Both the position numbers and the translations under genes were made by a program. The notes below the pieces were generated by a model, which searched no databases, was not told the origin of the DNA, and worked only from the letters and a program-made list of their open reading frames with translations. Source: Alentia gelatinosa (lineage: Eukaryota; Annelida; Polychaeta; Phyllodocida; Polynoidae). Taken from it: DNA of 64,000 nucleotides. The stretch is taken from assembly GCA_950022655.1 (NCBI GenBank), contig OX465579.1:46107950-46171949 (forward strand), given 5' to 3'. Position 1 is the first letter of the stretch; every line of letters begins with the position of its first letter. This document shows, piece after piece, positions 58,434-64,000 of this stretch.

Positions 58434-58929
58434 GTTTTTATCTCACCCCCAACACGGACCTTACAGTCGATTGTAAGCAATAATAAAATCATGTATTGAA
58501 TTGTTCAAACAATAGCGTCGGAACTATTGTTGCTGCAGCTGGGGTTCAAACAATGGCGCCGGAACTATTTTCTTTTCCGCGACGTTCATTGGTCGCACCA
58601 TACATAGATTCTCCGCCACTGCAATGGCAGAGAATTGACACTTTACGTAGGTGAGCGTGGCGTATTTTATTTCAACGTTAACTCAATGGCACAACCTGTA
58701 CCAGGGGTGGGATAAAGGCCTATACGCCTGATTCTGTTGTATTTATGCCAGTATCCAATAATTCCGGTCTCTGCCACTTGGGGACACCACTATAGTATAT
58801 CTCATATGCCATTAGTTATTAAGTCCTGGGTATATGGAAAATCCAATGTTATATTATCAATTTTTATTACAAAATAATAGATTTTACTTTCAATCACCAG
58901 TCTTCTGTAAGGTTCTGGATGTAAGCCCT

Positions 58930-59057
58930 TATCCTACCCCTAATAAAAAACGCCATAGGCTTAACATGGGATTTGTTTATGTCACGGGTAGTGACATAAA
59001 GTGTTGTTTATGCCACTACTTTCTGATACTGAAAAAATATGGAAACGGGGTAGGATA
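58930..59057. mobile_element. FamF MITE copy 2 (TATCCTACCCC termini)
   Basis: It is 128 bases, with TATCCTACCCC at 58930-58940 mirrored by GGGGTAGGATA at 59047-59057. The interior taataaaaaacgccataggc and agtgacataaagtgttgttt matches copy 1 at 34597-34808. Confidence 0.72.
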
Positions 59058-59059
59058 AA

Positions 59060-59212
59060 ATCTAGACGCCACTCGTTTGAGTTTGAGCTTATTCATGCCA
59101 CTTATTTTGTTGGCTCCGTAATGTCACTCGTCTTCGACTCGTGAAATTATGGAGCCAACAAAATGCGTAGCATTAATAAACTCAGGCTCAAACTCTTGAC
59201 GTCTCTTGATAT
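59060..59212. mobile_element. Hairpin element next to FamF copy 2
   Basis: The left arm gacgccactcgtttgagttt ... ttttgttggctccgtaatgt pairs with the right arm gaaattatggagccaacaaa ... ctcaaactcttgacgtctct over about 65 bases. The loop is cactcgtcttcgactcgtg. Confidence 0.72.
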
Positions 59213-59254
59213 TATAAGCCTTTAAGAAGTTGAGACTATAGATATTGAGAGCCA

Positions 59255-59570
59255 TACCGCCGCCGCCTAACCTCTGCCTAACCTCCGTCTAACCTCCGCC
59301 TAACCCCCGCCTAACTCCCCACCACAACCACTACCACTAGGATTAGGACTTCTCCACCTATCCTCACAGATGCTGGTGGTGAGGATAGGCAGGGGGCAGG
59401 CAGCCGAGCGGTCGGGTAATCCATCCACACACACTGAGGGGAGGCGGGGGTGGATAGGCGGGGATTAGGCCGCGGGGTACCCGGGGGTCATCGGGGGTAG
59501 CCGAGTGAATCCTGTGTGGGGACTTCAGTGTTGGTTGAGTGAGTGTAGGGAGTCAGGTGGTGGGCCTAAC
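59255..59570. repeat. GC-rich minisatellite and inverted block
   Basis: An 11-base unit close to ctaacctccgc is repeated about five times at 59263-59325. Downstream, ggcgggggtggataggcggg/gattagg at 59443-59470 is a rough inverted echo. A perfect stem cctatcctcac / gtgaggatagg lies at 59357-59367 and 59379-59389. The block is clearly GC-richer than its surroundings. No gene start is visible after it. Confidence 0.6.
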
Positions 59571-59599
59571 ATCTACATACCACCATGGGGGGGAGGGGG

Positions 59600-61108
59600 T
59601 ATCTTTTTTTTATTAGTATACATATACATGTACGCCAAACGTATATAAAATGTATACGGATTATAATGATATAAATATATATTTATATATTTGTAAATAC
59701 CTTAACATATTTTCTATAAGACTAGGGAATTTGAGATTTAAGCACTTTCTTATGAGAAACTTTAAATGTTTCAACGTTGAACTCGGACAATTTTCATAGA
59801 AGGGTTTGTGCTTGGTATACTGTATTTGGTCCAGTTTCATCTATACATGTTTTTGTAACAGTGTAATGGCCCATTTTGTCAGGTTGGTCCCCGAATCCTT
59901 ACTTAAATACAATGTACATTTATCAAAGAAAACAATTCGGGGTCTTTTCAATCTGATAGTCTTCTTTCCCTGCCCACTAGTTTTAGGCTCATCCTCAGGC
60001 AGAAATTTTGGCTACATATTTTACGCATAGAAAAGATGCATGTATTGACTGACGTTTGCACATCACAAACCTCATGTAAACAGTTTAATGACTGCTCGCC
60101 TATCAGGGTATGTGTACAAATTCGTAATCCACGATTTAGAATTTTATAGTCTTTGTTTTTGGAAACTATGATGCAATATAAACTGAAATAAGAGTCGCTT
60201 ATAAGAAAAAGGTGATGATAGGTCGTGACAGTTATAAAGGGGATGAACCATGTGATGTGGAAAGTAGACAATACATTTCCTAAGCATCTAGAACTGCTCA
60301 TGAGGAGTGTGCAATTAATTTACCTGCCAATCATTGCCACCGATTATTGGATTTCCCAACGGCAACCAATTATTTGCCATTTTATATGGTAGTTTGATAA
60401 GACCTGTTATATATGAATGGGCCTTTGAGAACAGGTCCATGAGACGCAACAATATCAAATTTTATATCCAAAAAGGGAGGTGGTTTATGAACAAAGATTC
60501 CTCTACCTTGGGACGACACGGGTGATAAAACATGAATGGCCTACCCTCATTCACAGCATCATCCCTCGCTTGAGCATTAGCCGCTACTGTCGTCTGTTAG
60601 GAGCACGGGCTTTTGTTGTTATATCAGTTTTGTCAGCATATATGATATGTAAAATAGTGATCACCAGAGTCCAGGTGAAGGCAAAATAAGGGTTATTTTA
60701 GTAGTCCCGGAGAACTTCTCGTATTACATCAGAGGTGACGGTTTATTGCGAAATTCAGAGACACCATGCTGTCTAATAGTGATAGTGTGTGAGGGATCTA
60801 ATCGGAAGCCTTCCGTTTAGACAATTTCTGTATCATGTGGGCTTTCCACCTGCAGGCTTTCCACCACTGATTATGGCATCTAGCATCGCCCATCGATTAG
60901 TTGGCGCTTTTGGCAAAATTATCATCAGGTGGAAATGGGGTTGAAAATTACAGGTCAACAATTTTTGTCTCAAACATCATGCAATGCGGTACCGCCCGCT
61001 GAACTTTTACCTCACAGAAAAAATGTCTCCAGGTACAAATAACCGATGGCAGAATGAAATTACCCTAGTGCTAATAATTGTTAATAATCAGTTGTCAGGT
61101 GGTAATTA
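59600..61108. other. Intergenic, nothing recognised
   Basis: AT-rich DNA with a short ATATA stretch near 59675-59695. Short open frames here show no family resemblance or splice context that would support a gene. Confidence 0.4.
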
Positions 61109-61111
61109 TAA

Positions 61112-61342
61112 CCCAGCGTTTACACTGGACGATTATAGGCGGCGATTCTTAAATCTTGCACAACCTGCCGACCTTCAGCTTCAATGGCTAGAAATCAATA
61201 CATATAAAAAGTATAAACGCTTGAGGAAATTCTTGGGTTGATGACTATTGCGACCGATATTACGTAATTGAGCACCACCTGACGACTATGGGCTAGACGA
61301 TCTTCAGTCTTCACGTTTTAATCGTCCAATGTAAACGCATGG
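61112..61342 (+). mobile_element. FamH MITE copy 3 with TAA target duplication
   Basis: The left CCCAGCGTTTACACTGGACG and the right cgtccaatgtaaacgcatgg are imperfect inverted ends, flanked by TAA at 61109-61111 and 61343-61345. The right part (caccacctgacgactatggg, gatcttcagtc) matches copies 1 and 2. The middle differs. Confidence 0.7.
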
Positions 61343-62589
61343 TAAGTGTGCTTTGGGATTCACCGATTATAGGCAGAAATCGAATTTCAAAGAAAACCAC
61401 CCATCGACATATCATATCATCATACTATCTCATCAATTTCTATCAAGGGGGAGATTTTCAGATTCCTGAGGTCATGATTGACTTACATGGCAAGTTTCAT
61501 GCAATAGGCTTTCGGGTGTCATTGGGACCAATTTCTCAGGCCATTTGCTCCTCTACTAATTTAAAGACATCGATATGACCAATAAACAAAGACAAGATTC
61601 CGTCAGGTCTGGCCGCAGGATACACTCATTAAAATAGTCATGCAGGTGTCATGTTGGGGATGTGAGTGGAGTTGACGCAACTATTGTGAACATGGCCATG
61701 ATGAAGTACGGGCTTCCTGTATTACTGACGTGTTGACGTGTTTGGGGACGTGTATGTACATAGCTGAACGTGGTGTCATCTTCTACAACACAGTCTGCCT
61801 ATCATCATCCGCACCCCCTCCTCCAGGCTGGTTGATAGAATCACACTGAGAGTCCGGGGATCTTTAACAGAGGAAGGGATTGTTTTAACAAAAGTTAGCC
61901 AGATTTCCTTTGATTGAAAGGCATCTGTTGCCAGTATTTCGGTTAATTTATCTAGAGAATATATTTCCACGCTGCAACCTGTAATGCGAAACTAATATCA
62001 TGCTTTTGTTGTTATGTTTATTTATCTTAACCTTGAGTATTTCATAGTCATAAATACTGCTGCCAATTTAGTAGCCCATTTACCTAATTCACCCTTGATG
62101 TAAAGTCATGCAATAATTGAATAATTCCTTAATCAAATCAAAATGAGGCACTACACTCCAGGCATAATGCCTTAGCGTCAACAATTCCGTATTACTATCA
62201 ATTAAGTATACTGTGATACTGGTAAGTGGTGAATGATGAGGATGATGGAATTCGAAGGTGTAGATCCTGTTCTAAACTTACGAAGTTGCTGCATTAGCCA
62301 GTGATGTGACATATATATAGTTCTACGTGATTAATACACTATGTGTAGTTCTGTACTCCCATTCCTAGAATGTTCCTGTCTATAACACGTCACAACAATG
62401 CCAATTAGGCAATAATTGGAAATTGTTTACACATTAGTACACACTTTTAACAAATCTCATCTCTTTGTAGTAGTCACTGCGGGGCGGCGGAAGGGTTTCA
62501 TAAAACACCAGCGGCAACATCTGAGGCACTAGCGGCAACGCTCGAAGCACTAGCGGAAAAAACCGACGGTCATCAGCGGCACTTAAAGT

Positions 62590-63371
62590 CACCTCTTGCA
62601 CATAAGCGTGGCGTGGCAATCGCCATGATAACGGGTTTCGCTGGTTCTATGTACTTGATAAAGTACCAGCCGCGCACCAGCGAAATTTCCGCACTTCAGA
62701 ACGAGGCGTGCGATGTCAGAGTGAAGCCAACACTGTAGCAGGTGCCTAATACCTCTATAATAATAAAAATATAAATCGCTCTTCTGTCATAAATAAATGG
62801 CTGAATTTTATAATCAAAACATGGTTAGAATGCTGAGACTTGGGCCTAACTGTTGGTACTATTTATGATATGATCTGTGGTATGGGTAAGATTTCCTCTC
62901 ATAGATGGAAAATCAGAATTGTTTTAGGTAAAAAACCCCTAAAACATGTTACCTTCCTGTCTTTACACTGATTTCATGAAAAATCTATCGCAATGACCTA
63001 TGAAAATAAACATCCTTTCTTATTAGGCATTTCAAGACGATTAAATTATACCAATATTACCAGGTTGTGATAGATATTTCCTGAGGTAATGGACTAATAA
63101 TGTATCAGTTAATTGTCAGAAAATTTGGGAATTGGTCAGAAAAAATCTAAGTTTTGAAGCTATCACAGGAAATCGTAGCCAAGGCATAGGTATATGATAT
63201 GTATACCAACAAATAGTTTAGAGTCTTAGCTTTCTAACAATGCTTTATTTATAAAGATCGGCCTGTTATACACAAAGCCAGAGCAAGTCACATTTTTTCA
63301 AGCTAAAAAAACCCTGAGATTTTTGCTGACAAATTCCCAAATTTCCTGACAATTCACTGATGCAGTATTAG
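62590..63371 (+). repeat. FamG copy, first
   Basis: It runs from cacataagcgtggcgtggca and aacgaggcgtgcgatgt through aaacatggttagaatgctga and tttcatgaaaaatctatcgc to gacaattcactgatgcagta. It corresponds to the reverse of 40530-41010 plus further sequence. The stretch 61346-62589 before it holds nothing recognised. Confidence 0.65.
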
Positions 63372-63497
63372 TCCATTACCTGAGGAAATATCTATCACAA
63401 CCTAGTAATATTGGTATCATTTTAATCGTCTTGAAATGTCTTAGAAGGTAGGATGTTTATTTGTATATGTCATCGCGGTAGATTTTTAATTAAATCG
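63372..63497 (-). repeat. FamG inverted segment between two direct copies
   Basis: This is the reverse complement of the central FamG sequence (for example tctatcacaacctagtaata, atgtcatcgcggtagatttt). It creates a fold-back with the preceding copy. Confidence 0.65.
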
Positions 63498-63971
63498 CTC
63501 TCATAGATGGAAAATCAGAATTGTTTTAGGTAAAAAACCCCTAAAACATGTTACCTTCCTGTCTTTACACTGATTTCATGAAAAATCTATCGCAATGACC
63601 TATGAAAATAAACATCCTTTCTTATTAGGCATTTCAAGACGATTAAAATGATACCAATATTACCAGGTTGTGATAGATATTTCCTGAGGTAATGGACTAA
63701 TAATGTATCAGTTAATTGTCAGAAAATTTGGGAATTGGTCAGAAAAAATCTAAGTTTTGAAGCTATCACAGGAAATCGTAGCCAAGGCATAGGTATATGA
63801 TATGTATACCAACAAATAGTTTAGAGTCTTAGCTTTCTAACAATGCTTTAATAAAGATCGGCCTGTTATACACAAAGCCAGAGCAAGTCACATTTTTTCA
63901 AGCTTAAAAAACCCTGAGATTTTTGCTGACAAATTCCCAAATTTCCTGACAATTCACTGATGCAGTATTAG
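63498..63971 (+). repeat. FamG, near-identical direct duplicate
   Basis: This repeats 62896-63371 almost base for base, offset 600-602 bases, with a few small indels (for example the atttat missing near 63850). Similarity breaks at 63971/63972. It is either a recent tandem duplication or an assembly artefact at the window edge. Confidence 0.8.
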
Positions 63972-64000
63972 AGGGAAACTATGTTCCGGTGAAAGGAAGT

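Noticed and set aside
60984..61241. 85-residue open frame
   Set aside because: Half of it lies inside FamH copy 3, and the rest has no supporting feature.

Overview
This window is animal nuclear DNA. It shows GT-AG introns, short coding exons separated by long AT-rich introns, and many dispersed repeats, and nothing operon-like. The gene content and repeat types suggest a marine invertebrate. A lophotrochozoan, most likely a mollusc, is my best guess, because a secreted-type protein with a somatomedin B domain and a long Cys-rich ectodomain is common there. That assignment is inference.

Layout. (1) Positions 588-31415, + strand: the last 34 recognisable coding exons of a large gene that I identify as SZT2, the scaffold subunit of KICSTOR, which tethers GATOR1 at the lysosome to restrain mTORC1 when nutrients are low. 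About 2,230 codons are present. The 5' third of the gene lies to the left of the window and the stop codon is at 31413-31415. Its introns carry hAT-like MITEs, an unclassified ~1.2 kb repeat family ('RepB', two copies of which hold a CCCT microsatellite), LINE scraps and a cluster of palindromic elements, including one of about 880 bp. (2) Positions 31416-46400: 3' UTR and intergenic DNA dominated by repeats. These are a palindrome pair, RepB, a decayed minus-strand LINE whose RT core is missing, a fold-back repeat family ('FamG'), and a MITE with TWA target sites carrying a ~1 kb C-rich insert. (3) Positions 46450-55412, + strand: a two-exon gene. The first exon encodes a signal peptide. A 6.3 kb intron follows, holding a Penelope-like GIY-YIG remnant, a perfect-TIR MITE and a 5'-truncated LINE. 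The second exon is 2.6 kb and encodes a Ser/Thr-rich stalk, a somatomedin B domain and a Cys-rich ectodomain. The predicted protein ends without the seven-helix domain I would expect in this type of receptor. (4) Positions 55413-64000: no gene found. This part holds MITEs, hairpins, a GC-rich minisatellite and FamG, with a ~475 bp segment directly duplicated at the right edge.

The two genes have no evident functional link. The most unusual material is the set of hairpin elements. Different copies have apparently unrelated arms but similar AT-rich termini and similar CG-rich loops. All splice sites were assigned by eye from frame continuity and GT/AG signals. No alignment or database search was run.
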